The translations under genes were made by a program, and so were the position numbers. Positions 6,924-15,002 of a stretch of 24,637 nt of DNA are shown piece by piece. Below the pieces are notes generated by a model. It saw only the letters and a list, made by a program, of their open reading frames with translations, was not told the DNA's origin and made no database searches. Source of the stretch: Motiliproteus sp036960405 (lineage in GTDB: Bacteria > Pseudomonadota > Gammaproteobacteria > Pseudomonadales > Balneatricaceae); contig JBALWS010000063.1 in NCBI GenBank assembly GCA_036960405.1, positions 1-24,637 of the forward strand. The letters run 5' to 3'. The number at the start of each line of letters is the position of its first letter. The first letter of the stretch is position 1.

Positions 6924-7784
6924 TTAGGTAGCCGATACAGTTCGGCTGGGTGTGGGTTGGCCGCGAACCGGCAGGTGGGGCATGTTGAAACCTTGGATGA
7001 AAGAGGCTTTGCAGATCAGGATGTACTTCATCCAGGCACCGCTACCAAAAGCAAGTATGCCCGCCAGCATTGCCGCTTCAGCCTGAATGAACGCCAAGGC
7101 AAGCAATATCACTGGCACGATATGGCCCAGCCAGAGGAATTGAGGGTTGATCGCGGCAAATTTTTTCTGGCACGCTGGCGGCGCGCTGGTCTGCTTCAAA
7201 CCGGCACGGTAGTGCCGCCACGCCAGTGCTCGCAGACCGAGGAGGATCAGCATCACCGCCCAACTCCATGGCTGGTGGGTGTCGATCAACGGTAGCGCTA
7301 GCAACAGCAAACCGCAGCCCTCGGTCATGCCGGTGGTGATCACTAGCTGTGCACAACGAGGGTGGCGCCATGCCGGGATGCCTTTGTCTGCCAGCAGAAT
7401 GCGTGATTGGGTATATAGAAACAGTATCGCCAGTAGCGCGGTCGGCCAGGCCAGCATTGGCTCAAACAACCAGCTAGCGGCTCCGGCGGTAAACAGCAGC
7501 GGTGCCACCATCGCTTCACGCGACATCCAGGAGGTGGACATATGCTTGAAGACGTTCAACGCGCGCCAGGGCCGACCGATCTCCAGCCAGACGCAGAACA
7601 AGCCTGCGCCAACCAGTGCCAGTCCCAGTAGCATCAATAGCAGGCTGTCGTATCCCAGCGGGCTCAACAATACCGACCAGAAGATCAGGCCGCTGCCGAC
7701 ACCGCCGCCGATAAAGTTTGCGGCTGCACGCCAGTCCCAGTTGCGCTGAACCCGGGAGGTGATACGCGAGTTAGACTTTTTCAT
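6924..7784 (-). CDS. padD: Membrane anchor subunit of the molybdenum oxidoreductase, PadD/NrfD-like
   Basis: A 286-residue integral membrane protein of the NrfD/PsrC/DmsC type, with about eight hydrophobic helices. The first, NFIGGGVGSGLIFWSVLL at about residues 23-40, has the glycine-rich start common to NrfD proteins. It would accept electrons from the adjacent Fe-S subunit and reduce quinone. The ATG at 7784 (MKKSNSRITSRVQ) is chosen because it overlaps the end of padC by 14 bases; upstream in-frame codons would lie deep within padC. Its length fits the small anchor subunit of the Thauera/Azoarcus phenylacetyl-CoA:acceptor oxidoreductase. The NrfD superfamily is broad, so the pad name rests mainly on the catalytic subunit. 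Confidence 0.75.
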   Translation of the reverse strand: MKKSNSRITSRVQRNWDWRAAANFIGGGVGSGLIFWSVLLSPLGYDSLLLMLLGLALVGAGLFCVWLEIGRPWRALNVFKHMSTSWMSREAMVAPLLFTAGAASWLFEPMLAWPTALLAILFLYTQSRILLADKGIPAWRHPRCAQLVITTGMTEGCGLLLLALPLIDTHQPWSWAVMLILLGLRALAWRHYRAGLKQTSAPPACQKKFAAINPQFLWLGHIVPVILLALAFIQAEAAMLAGILAFGSGAWMKYILICKASFIQGFNMPHLPVRGQPTPSRTVSAT

Positions 7785-8430
7785 CGTTTTTATCCCATAT
7801 GTAATAAACACCAGGGCCGGTGCCAAGCTCTTCGCTCTGACGGAAACTCTGGGTCTCACTCAGCAGTTTGGAAATGTTGCTGTCTGGATCTTCGATATCG
7901 CCGAACACCATCGCCCCTGAGATACAGGAATTGACGCAGGCTGGGGTCACCTCGTGATCGACACCGGGGGTCTGGCCGGTCTCCTTGGCAAGGTCGATAC
8001 GATCGATGCAGAAGGTACATTTGGTAGAGACATTAATCCGTGCTGGGTCAAACATGATGGCTTCGTTGGCCATCGGCTTGTCACCGTAGGCGTGCTTCTC
8101 CTCGTGGACAATCGAGCGGGCGTCGTAGGGGCAGGCCATGACGCAGTTGGCGCAACCGATACACAGGTCGTAATCGATGGTGACCAGGCCGTCGTCGCGC
8201 TTCTGGGTCGCCGTGGTCGGGCATACTTCTTCGCAGGCGGGCTCGTCGCAATGCATGCAGGCAACGGGCAAAAAGGTACGGCTGACATCGGGGAACTCAC
8301 CGCTTTCGATATCCAGTACCTTACGCCACTGGACCCCGGGAGGGGTGGCGTTTGACTGCTTGCAGGCGGCGGTACAGGTCTGACAACCGACGCAGCGGCG
8401 TAGATCGACGGCCATGGCATAACGGGTCAT
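7771..8430 (-). CDS. padC: Four-cluster ferredoxin subunit of the molybdenum oxidoreductase, PadC-like
   Basis: A 219-residue electron-transfer subunit of the DmsB/PhsB/NrfC type. Sixteen cysteines fall in four groups: 13/16/19/23, 58/61/66/70, 90/93/96/100 and 138/141/165/169, enough for four [4Fe-4S] clusters, with no cysteine missing. There is no Tat or Sec signal, so it should sit on the cytoplasmic side between the catalytic subunit and the membrane anchor. The gene overlaps padB by ATGA and has AAGGAGAA before its ATG, so the two are translationally coupled. The mass of about 24 kDa fits the small subunits reported for phenylacetyl-CoA:acceptor oxidoreductase. The fold is shared by many respiratory enzymes; the specific assignment comes from context. 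Confidence 0.82.
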   Translation of the reverse strand: MTRYAMAVDLRRCVGCQTCTAACKQSNATPPGVQWRKVLDIESGEFPDVSRTFLPVACMHCDEPACEEVCPTTATQKRDDGLVTIDYDLCIGCANCVMACPYDARSIVHEEKHAYGDKPMANEAIMFDPARINVSTKCTFCIDRIDLAKETGQTPGVDHEVTPACVNSCISGAMVFGDIEDPDSNISKLLSETQSFRQSEELGTGPGVYYIWDKNDEKV

Positions 8431-11168
8431 AGGGATTCTCCTTCTACTTTGCTGACCGCCACGCGGACGATATCAGCACCAGAGCCGGTTGCATCGGTAA
8501 GTTCCAGTGACATCGGAGCGATGGTGTTAAGGCTCGGCATATCCAGATCTTTGGCGTAGGGGGTGGCCCAGTGGTCGAACTGGCCGACAATCACCAGGGT
8601 GTCGGGGCGTACCCCTTGAACCAGTTCGGCGCGGCCATAGGTGACGCCGATGTTGGAGCGGATCGCGACCCGGTCACCGTGCTTTATTCCCAGCTTGGCG
8701 CCGCTGCTGCTGTTCATGATCACTCCGGTATGACCGCGAACGTTTTGTGACACTTCGCGCATCAACTGGTTGGTGACGTTGGCACCGGTGTGATACTGCA
8801 TGCTCTTGGTGGCCAGCAACCAGAACGGGTAGTCGTCAGGGTCGGCGCCCTCGTTCCTCAACGCGGTCTCCCAGCGTCCGGGGACATCGTGCCATTCGGG
8901 CAGCGCCGAGTATTCCGACAACTGTTCATCCCACCAGGCGACATCGTTCTCATGCAGGCGGTTACCCAGCTCCTTGCCGATGCGCAGCAGGCGCTCCTGG
9001 TAGGGCATCTCATAGCGCAGCCCCTGTTCTACCATGGAGGGGTAGAGGTACCAAGATTTCTGCGGAATCGGCTTCAGGTCCAGACCGTGTTCTTTGAACC
9101 ACGCCAGATCCTTGGTCTCGTTGGTGTCGCTCTGCTGGGTGCTAGCGGCCTTACAAACCGCATTCCAGATATCGTCTGGCTGGTGGGATTGGGTGGTATC
9201 CAGGCTGAAGTCGTAGCCTTCGCCTTTCAGCGGTGCTACGCCGCCGGCGCCGCGGTTGATCGCGGTGTTGTACTGCTCCAGCAGGCCGGTGCGCTTGGCC
9301 AGTTCGGTCGAGATCCAGGTGAAATCTTTGGCCTCGCCCTGAGGCTCGACCACTTTCTGGCGCAGGATGGTGCCCTTGTGCTTCCAGAACTGCTCGACAA
9401 ATTTGGTGCCGCCGATGGGGATCAGTTGGTCGGATTCCAGGTCGGTGGCTTCGGGTAGCAGTAGGTCGGCCATCCAGTTGGTCTCGTCGATGGTATAGGC
9501 GAAACTGACGGTATAGGGAAAGTTGGCGATCGCCTCGTTCAGGCTGCGGGTATCCCAGAACGAGATGGCGGGGTTGGAGCGAAACACGAACCAGATGTCG
9601 GGCTTGGTCGGCTCTGGCATGTTCCAGCCTTCGGGCCGTTCTTTTTGGAACATCCAGGCCAGTTGGGTCGGTCCCAACGCCTGACTCCAGGCCGAGTTAC
9701 CGACGATCGGCACCAGCGTGGTGTGGGCATTACGGCCGGTGGGTTCAGCCACCCAGTTTTCCTTGTCGGTCGGGTTGAGCTTCTGTTCCATAAAACCATC
9801 GACCCCGGGCTTGACGCTGCGTAGCCGATCTTCATGGGGACGGTTGAGACGCACCGTGGTGCCTAGAGTGCCACCGGGAACTTCCAGCGCGCCCACCAGT
9901 ACCGCCATCAGCGTTCGGGCCCAGCAGCACTCGTAGGCTCCCCAGCCGTTATTGACCGACTTGCCCAGCGTTACGGCCACCGGTCTATACGGCAGGGTGG
10001 TGCCTTCGATGTCGATGGTCTCGCCGATACAGGCGTTGTCGAGGTATTCGCCGGCAATCCGGCTGATGGTTTCGGCCGGGATATCACAGACCGTGGCCGC
10101 CCACTCGGGGCTGTATTTAGCCACGTGCTCGACCAGCTTGGTGAAGCCTGTGGAGGCGTCGACATCCTGTAGCGTGTGACGCTCGTCATCGGCATCGACA
10201 CTGAGTGCGTTAGCGACCCGGAAGGTTCCCTCCAGTGCAGGTACGGCGCCTTCGGTATCGTGGGGCACGGCCTGCTGAGTATTGTTGTCCCAGACCAGTG
10301 GTTTGGCCGTTTCAGGGTGTCGCAGATAGAGGCCATCGGGGCCGACCAGGTAGGGGGAGGAGCTGCGATCACGCAGGAAATCCAGGTCGAGTTTAGACCG
10401 ATCCTGCTCGTGCAGCATGCTGTGGATCAGGGCGAACATAAAGGCGGCATCGGTCTTGGGGCGGATAGGTACCCACTCAGAGGCGGTGGCGCCGGTGACC
10501 GACTGATGCGGCTCGACCTGGACGCGCTTGTAGCCGCGCACCCGGGCGTCGGCATGGCGGGCGATGGCGCAGGGGCCGCCGGACGCATCGACATTGCTGC
10601 CGATAGAGAGCACGAAGCGGTTGTGGGGGGTATCGGCCGCGACCGTGAACGCCCGGTGCCAAAATTCGCCGTAGAGGTGTTCAGAGTGGACGCACTTGAC
10701 TCCCTGGCCAGAGCCGAAACTGAAGTCGATCGGCCCCCACGAGGCCAAGAATGCCGGGAAGGTGCCCATGTAATACATCGGCGTGCCGCCATGGCCGAAG
10801 GTGGCGGCCGTTCGGGGTAACCCGGAGCCGTCGACCAATCCCTTGGCTTTAATCTCGAGCATCTTGTCGCTGAGCAGGGTCAGAGCTTCATCCCAGGAGA
10901 TCGGTTCAAAGCCGGGGTCCTCCTTCATCCCTTTCTTTGGGTTGGTGCGTTTCATCGGGTGCAAGATGCGGTGGGGGTTATAGGTCTTCTGAATCAACCC
11001 GTAAGCCTTGACACAGGGGCGGCCCTTGCCGGGGTGTGAATCGCAGGCGTCGAAATTTGGGGTCACCTGGGTGGCAACTCCATCGACAACCTCTACCTTC
11101 ATCGGATCGGGCCCAGCTACGCAGTTATAGCAGTAAGTCGGAACCGTTTTGGTGTTAGAGCTATTCAT
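8427..11168 (-). CDS. padB: Molybdopterin catalytic subunit, phenylacetyl-CoA:acceptor oxidoreductase (PadB) type
   Basis: A 913-residue bis-MGD oxidoreductase of the DMSO reductase superfamily. I recognise it as closest to PadB, which oxidises phenylacetyl-CoA to phenylglyoxylate in anaerobic degraders such as Thauera and Azoarcus. Visible parts: the N-terminal Fe-S module with Cys13, Cys16 and Cys52 (YCYNCVAGPDPM, GRPCVKAYG); a probable molybdenum-ligand loop GQGVKCVHSEHLYGE with Cys159; dinucleotide motifs such as VLSIGSNVDASGG; and the C-terminal cofactor-binding barrel with MNSSSGAKLGIKHGDRV. The third cysteine of the usual CxxCxxxC is replaced (Pro20/Asp21). There is no twin-arginine signal, fitting a cytoplasmic CoA-ester substrate and unlike periplasmic polysulfide or arsenate enzymes. 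AAGGA precedes the ATG. Substrate assignment remains probable, not proven. Confidence 0.72.
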   Translation of the reverse strand: MNSSNTKTVPTYCYNCVAGPDPMKVEVVDGVATQVTPNFDACDSHPGKGRPCVKAYGLIQKTYNPHRILHPMKRTNPKKGMKEDPGFEPISWDEALTLLSDKMLEIKAKGLVDGSGLPRTAATFGHGGTPMYYMGTFPAFLASWGPIDFSFGSGQGVKCVHSEHLYGEFWHRAFTVAADTPHNRFVLSIGSNVDASGGPCAIARHADARVRGYKRVQVEPHQSVTGATASEWVPIRPKTDAAFMFALIHSMLHEQDRSKLDLDFLRDRSSSPYLVGPDGLYLRHPETAKPLVWDNNTQQAVPHDTEGAVPALEGTFRVANALSVDADDERHTLQDVDASTGFTKLVEHVAKYSPEWAATVCDIPAETISRIAGEYLDNACIGETIDIEGTTLPYRPVAVTLGKSVNNGWGAYECCWARTLMAVLVGALEVPGGTLGTTVRLNRPHEDRLRSVKPGVDGFMEQKLNPTDKENWVAEPTGRNAHTTLVPIVGNSAWSQALGPTQLAWMFQKERPEGWNMPEPTKPDIWFVFRSNPAISFWDTRSLNEAIANFPYTVSFAYTIDETNWMADLLLPEATDLESDQLIPIGGTKFVEQFWKHKGTILRQKVVEPQGEAKDFTWISTELAKRTGLLEQYNTAINRGAGGVAPLKGEGYDFSLDTTQSHQPDDIWNAVCKAASTQQSDTNETKDLAWFKEHGLDLKPIPQKSWYLYPSMVEQGLRYEMPYQERLLRIGKELGNRLHENDVAWWDEQLSEYSALPEWHDVPGRWETALRNEGADPDDYPFWLLATKSMQYHTGANVTNQLMREVSQNVRGHTGVIMNSSSGAKLGIKHGDRVAIRSNIGVTYGRAELVQGVRPDTLVIVGQFDHWATPYAKDLDMPSLNTIAPMSLELTDATGSGADIVRVAVSKVEGESL

Positions 11169-11198
11169 CGGTGCTTCCTTGGACTGTGTTTGGGGGGG

Positions 11199-12059
11199 TT
11201 AAACGATCCGCTCGGGATGGGCATAGACCGACAGTCGACTGTCGCGGGCGAAGCCGACCAGTGTGACACCCAGATCCTGGGCCAGACGTACCGCCAGTCC
11301 GGTGGGACCCGATACCGCCGCGATCACTGATATGCCGCAAGCGGCTGCTTTCTGAACGATTTCGTAGCTGGCGCGGCTGGTCATAATCAGCATGCCTTGA
11401 TTCAGATTCAGGCCGCTGTTGAGGTTGTTGCCGATCAGCTTGTCGAGGGCGTTATGGCGACCGACATCTTCACGGATGGCAACAATGTTACCGTCGGCGT
11501 CGCTCCAGGCTGCAGCGTGGACCGAACCGGTGTGAGTAAATAGGTGTTGCTGGCTTTTCAACTGGTTGCAGGCGCTCTCTATGGCGCTGGCAGCGATGGG
11601 CTGACCACCGGCAGGAAATGGATCTAGAGAGTGGGCTAGTTGAGCCAGGCTTTCTTTGCCGCAGAGGCCGCAACCGGTACGACCAGCCAACGAGCGGCGG
11701 TGAGATTTGAGCGCCCAGAAGCGGGATTGCGGGATGGTGATAGCGAGCTGTATGCCGGCTTCTTGGGTTGAGATCTGCACGTCGTAGATCTCATCGGCAC
11801 GTTCGACGATGCATTCACTGAGCGAAAACCCCCTGGCGAAATCTTCCAGATCTTGCGGGCTGCACATCATCACGGCGTGGGACAGGCCGTTATATTCCAG
11901 TGCGACAGGCACCTCTTCGGCGACCCAGTCTTCGATATTTTCGACCTTGCCAGCCAGCCAGCGACTGACTGGATACTCCGTCATCGCTTGGGTGTTCCGA
12001 TGATCAGAAACCGGGCAACCGGCACCAGTGTTGTTCATCGTCAACGCATTATTCGACAT
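11199..12059 (-). CDS. fdhD: FdhD sulfurtransferase for molybdenum cofactor
   Basis: A 286-residue FdhD-family protein. FdhD carries sulfur from a cysteine desulfurase to the bis-MGD cofactor, giving the terminal Mo=S ligand of formate dehydrogenases. The hallmark CxxC is Cys130/Cys133 in RTGCGLCGKES, corresponding to Cys121/Cys124 of the Escherichia coli protein. Further family motifs are REDVGRHNALDKLIG and MTSRASYEIVQKAA, and the ending QDLGVTLVGFARDSRLSVY. The first 40 residues are an unusually long leader; internal Met8 or Met26 could be starts. It is the first gene of the pad operon, 30 bases before padB, so its client is most likely PadB rather than a formate dehydrogenase. That would imply a sulfurated cofactor in PadB. 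Confidence 0.93.
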   Translation of the reverse strand: MSNNALTMNNTGAGCPVSDHRNTQAMTEYPVSRWLAGKVENIEDWVAEEVPVALEYNGLSHAVMMCSPQDLEDFARGFSLSECIVERADEIYDVQISTQEAGIQLAITIPQSRFWALKSHRRSLAGRTGCGLCGKESLAQLAHSLDPFPAGGQPIAASAIESACNQLKSQQHLFTHTGSVHAAAWSDADGNIVAIREDVGRHNALDKLIGNNLNSGLNLNQGMLIMTSRASYEIVQKAAACGISVIAAVSGPTGLAVRLAQDLGVTLVGFARDSRLSVYAHPERIV

Positions 12060-12131
12060 AAGGACATCCGCTTACTTATTGTTGTTGAAGGCTTGCATAG
12101 AGCAAAGGCCTAGTTGCGGTATGGATATGTT

Positions 12132-12177
12132 ATATGATACGCAAAAATTTGTTTATAGCAATATTTGTGTATCATAT
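12132..12177 (-). promoter_or_regulatory. Inverted repeat overlapping the fdhD-padBCD promoter
   Basis: ATATGATAC (12132-12140) and GTATCATAT (12169-12177) form a perfect 9-base inverted repeat with a 28-base spacer; similarity extends inward through A-rich sequence (GCAAAAA and its near complement). On the minus strand TTGCTA (12156-12161) and TATCAT (12134-12139) are separated by 16 bases, a plausible promoter lying inside the repeat with its -10 in the left arm. This layout suits repression of the pad operon, perhaps by looping or a dimer pair. The ATGATACGC half resembles part of the PaaX consensus, but only loosely. Confidence 0.55.
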
Positions 12178-12239
12178 GCGTTCCGCTAGAAGGAATTTTT
12201 GTTGAGGCCTAGCGCGGTGCAGGCTGTAGCCAGCGGAGC

Positions 12240-12503
12240 TTAATCTCTGTCGCGCCGTTTGACGGTTTTGGGATCGACGATGACCGGATTGTAGATCTCG
12301 ATGCGATCACCGGGTCGTAATGGTTGAGTCAGTTTGGCCAGCTTTCCGAAGATGCCGGTTTTGAGCGTATCGAGTTCAATGCCAGGAACACGTTGCAGAA
12401 TCCCCGAGCTTTCGATCGCCTCACCTAGCGTGCTGTTTTCGGTGACATCGAGCTCCAGCCACAGCGGTTTGTTAGGGTCGGCGTAAACCAAGCTGACATT
12501 CAT
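12240..12503 (-). CDS. rnfH: RnfH family ubiquitin-like protein
   Basis: An 87-residue beta-grasp protein of the RnfH (UPF0125) family, of the usual size. The N-terminus MNVSLVYADPNKPLWLELDV and the ending RPGDRIEIYNPVIVDPKTVK are typical; the loop PGDRIEIYNPL-like motif is the family signature. Its biochemical function is not settled; it is encoded with rnf or with toxin-like RatA genes in different bacteria. Here it closes the rnf operon, overlapping rnfE by ATGA and preceded by a perfect AGGAGGT seven to eight bases before the start. Translation in step with rnfE therefore seems intended. It is cytoplasmic, with no membrane segment. Confidence 0.88.
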   Translation of the reverse strand: MNVSLVYADPNKPLWLELDVTENSTLGEAIESSGILQRVPGIELDTLKTGIFGKLAKLTQPLRPGDRIEIYNPVIVDPKTVKRRDRD

Positions 12504-13213
12504 ACGGTTTTACCTCCTGGTGAGGATTCGTCGAGGTCCGTTATGGCGATCTGGTTGGCTTGTGTGCTGGTCGGGCGCTGCTCAAGGCGTCGATCAACCA
12601 GACGCTTGGCGACGATTAAAAAGCCCAGAGCCAGAAAACCACCGGGCGGCAGCAGCATCAGCACGATGCCCTGATAGTCGTCGAACAGCACCAGCTCCAA
12701 ACCGGTAAAGCCTGGTCCGAGTAACAAGCTGGCGTTGGCAAATAGGGTGCCGCTGCCGAGAATCTCACGGGTGGCACCCAGCAGCACCAGCGCCAAGGTG
12801 AAACCGATGCCCATCATCAAACCGTCTACGATCGATGGCAGTACCGGTTGGCGCGAAGCAAAGGCTTCGGCGCGGCCGAGGATGACGCAGTTGGTGACGA
12901 TCAGAGGGATAAACAGCCCCAGCATCTTGTGCAGATCATGCAGCCAGGCGTTCATGGTCATATCGACCAAGGTAACCAGCGTGGCGATCAGCAGCACGAA
13001 GATGGGGATGCGCACTTCAGGGCTGATCAACGAGCGGGTCATCGACACCAGCAGGTTGGAGCCCACCAGTACGGCGGTCGAGGCCAGCCCCATCCCCAGG
13101 CCGTTGGTCGCGGTCGAGGTGACCGCCAGCAGTGGACACAGCGCCAGCAGTTGGCCGAACACAACATTGTTATGCCACAGGCCGTCGCGAATGATCTGGC
13201 TATAGGTACTCAT
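12500..13213 (-). CDS. rnfE: Rnf complex membrane subunit RnfE
   Basis: A 237-residue membrane protein with six hydrophobic segments, homologous to RnfA and to NqrD. It is part of the Rnf ion-translocating complex that couples electron flow between NADH and ferredoxin to an ion gradient. Recognisable stretches are GLWHNNVVFGQLLALCPLLA at the N-terminus, IFVLLIATLVTLVDMTMNAW and LGLFIPLIVTNCVILGRAEA, the last containing the conserved cysteine that, with RnfA, coordinates a membrane iron cluster in recent structures. The C-terminal 25 residues are polar and variable. Its ATG overlaps the end of rnfG by ATGA. Confidence 0.95.
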   Translation of the reverse strand: MSTYSQIIRDGLWHNNVVFGQLLALCPLLAVTSTATNGLGMGLASTAVLVGSNLLVSMTRSLISPEVRIPIFVLLIATLVTLVDMTMNAWLHDLHKMLGLFIPLIVTNCVILGRAEAFASRQPVLPSIVDGLMMGIGFTLALVLLGATREILGSGTLFANASLLLGPGFTGLELVLFDDYQGIVLMLLPPGGFLALGFLIVAKRLVDRRLEQRPTSTQANQIAITDLDESSPGGKTV

Positions 13214-13911
13214 GACGATGCTCCATTGGCAGTGGGCTGGCTGGCGGGTTCAACTGGCTTTGTCAGCAACGTTGCCTGCTGCTGGCGGTACAGCAGCAAA
13301 CCCGCTTTAACGGCATTGATGACGGCGCGGGGGGTGATGGTCGCGCCGGTGAACTGATCGAACTGGCCACCGTCTTTTTTGACCGCCCAGCCTTTATTGT
13401 TGAGGTTGAGCAGCGAGTGGCCGTCGAGGCTGCGCATCCAGTCCGATTTGGCAATTTCGATCTTATCGCCCAGCCCCGGTGTTTCGGCGTGCGATAACAC
13501 CCGAACGCCCAGCACCTGACCCTGGTGATCGACCCCCATGATCATCTTGATCGGGCCGCCGTAGCCATCGGCAGCGGTGATACCGAATGCCACGGCTGTA
13601 ATCGCTTGTTGCCGCTCCGCGCGATAGATGCGCAGGGTTTTTCCTGCCGCATCGAGTAGGTCGAGTGGCGCTTGCAGCAGGTCGTTATCGTGCAGTGCTG
13701 CGGGCAGAACTTGGCCCAGTGATGCCTTCAGATCTTCGGCCTGGCGCTCGGCAATAGCATCTTTAGTGGCCAGATGACCTAAGGCTAGCAGCGAGGTGGA
13801 CAGCAGCACGGCAACGCCCAGCAGTACCCCGGGGTAGCCCAGCGAGAACAGTTTAGTTTTCTTTGGAGGCTCTGCCTGCGGCGCATCGGTTTGGTTAGTC
13901 ATCGTACTCAT
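13210..13911 (-). CDS. rnfG: Rnf complex flavoprotein subunit RnfG
   Basis: A 233-residue subunit with one N-terminal membrane helix (about residues 25-48) and a periplasmic FMN-binding domain. The covalent flavin attachment motif is TGAT at residues 188-191 in FDQFTGATITPRAVI, where Thr191 carries FMN through a phosphoester bond. HAETPGLGDKIE at about 141-152 is the other strongly conserved block. RnfG takes part in electron transfer through the Rnf membrane arm. It overlaps rnfD and rnfE by ATGA at both ends. The 20-residue lysine- and proline-containing cytoplasmic leader before the helix is variable in the family. Confidence 0.95.
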   Translation of the reverse strand: MSTMTNQTDAPQAEPPKKTKLFSLGYPGVLLGVAVLLSTSLLALGHLATKDAIAERQAEDLKASLGQVLPAALHDNDLLQAPLDLLDAAGKTLRIYRAERQQAITAVAFGITAADGYGGPIKMIMGVDHQGQVLGVRVLSHAETPGLGDKIEIAKSDWMRSLDGHSLLNLNNKGWAVKKDGGQFDQFTGATITPRAVINAVKAGLLLYRQQQATLLTKPVEPASQPTANGASS

Positions 13912-15002
13912 GACTGCTCTCCTGGCGGTGTCACCACGGGCATGGGTAACGGTTGGCCGCGTCGATTACGGCCGTATTGACGCGGTTTGAGATAGTGATC
14001 GATCAGTGGCGTCATGCCGTTCATCAATAGCACGGCGAAGGCGACGCCCTCGGGGTACCCGCCCCAGGTGCGGATGATGAACACCAGCAGGCCGCAACCA
14101 CTGCCGAACAGAATCTGCCCGCGCAGGGTGGCCGGAGACGTTACTGGATCGGTCAGAATGAAGAACGCCCCGAGCATCAGTGCACCGGAACTCAGGTGAT
14201 ACAGCGGGCTGGCGTATAGCTCGGGATCGATAACATGAAACAGACCGGCTAGTAGCGCCACGCTGGCCAGCATACTGAGCGGAAGTTGCCAGTTGATGAC
14301 CCCTTGCCAAATCAGGTAGATACCGCCGGCTGCGATCAACAGCGCCGAAGTCTCGCCGAGGCTGCCGGCTGTATAGCCGAGGCTGTTAAACAGCAGATTG
14401 TATTGGCCTTCAAAGATCAGACTCAGTGTTTGCCCCTGGCCGAGGTCGGTTTTGACCTGTCCCAGCAGGGTCGCGCTGCTGAAACCATCGAGCGGCACCA
14501 TACCGTTAAAGGTGATAGCCAGCGCATCGGCAAACCCGGGCGTGGTAGCAGAAAATAGCGGTGCCGGGCTGACCCAGCTGGTCATCTGCAGCGGGAACGA
14601 CAACAGCAAGGCGACCCGCGCCAGCATCGCTGGGTTGAAAGGGTTTTGCCCCAGTCCGCCATAAACATGTTTGCCGACAATGATCGCAAAGCCGCTGCCG
14701 CCGACTGCGATCCACCAGGGCGCCCAAGGGGGAAGCGTTAAAGCCAGCAGCAGGCCGGTGAGCAGGGCGGAGCCATCAAAAAGCACCAGCGTGATCCGCT
14801 TTTTGACCAGCCAGATGCACAAGGCTTCGAAGAAGGCTGCGCTGAGTAGGCACAGTACTACTGTGTTGAGGGCCGGTAGCCCGAACAGGTAGATGCCAAA
14901 CAGGGTAGCGGGGAGCAGGGCCATGATCACCATGGCCATCAACGACGGGACCTTGCCGGGGTTACGGACGTGAGGTCCCGCTTGTGGATTCAATCTGATC
15001 AC
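13908..15002 (-). CDS. rnfD: Rnf complex membrane flavoprotein RnfD
   Basis: A 364-residue membrane protein of the RnfD/NqrB family with about nine to ten helices. Conserved blocks are GPHVRNPGKVPSLMAMVI at residues 9-26, GLGQNPFNPAMLARV at about 116-130 and FFILTDPVTSPAT near 275-290. The covalent FMN site lies in LDGFSSATLLG, where Thr178 corresponds to the flavinylated threonine; the usual SGAT is SSAT here, a small deviation. The start is GTG at 15002, which overlaps the rnfC stop by GTGA. RnfD is part of the ion-conducting core. Confidence 0.94.
   Translation of the reverse strand: MIRLNPQAGPHVRNPGKVPSLMAMVIMALLPATLFGIYLFGLPALNTVVLCLLSAAFFEALCIWLVKKRITLVLFDGSALLTGLLLALTLPPWAPWWIAVGGSGFAIIVGKHVYGGLGQNPFNPAMLARVALLLSFPLQMTSWVSPAPLFSATTPGFADALAITFNGMVPLDGFSSATLLGQVKTDLGQGQTLSLIFEGQYNLLFNSLGYTAGSLGETSALLIAAGGIYLIWQGVINWQLPLSMLASVALLAGLFHVIDPELYASPLYHLSSGALMLGAFFILTDPVTSPATLRGQILFGSGCGLLVFIIRTWGGYPEGVAFAVLLMNGMTPLIDHYLKPRQYGRNRRGQPLPMPVVTPPGEQS

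Noticed and set aside
8790..9458. Long plus-strand open frame opposite padB
   Set aside because: It lies wholly antisense to a strongly supported molybdopterin gene, has no family motif and no convincing ribosome site; high-GC codon bias creates such shadows. The same holds for 10176-10820.
8427..11168. Formate dehydrogenase alpha subunit, suggested by the adjacent fdhD
   Set aside because: The sequence lacks the Sec/Cys NSxRxCHxPS-type active-site motif of formate dehydrogenases and has GQGVKCVHSEH instead, with PadB-like overall character.
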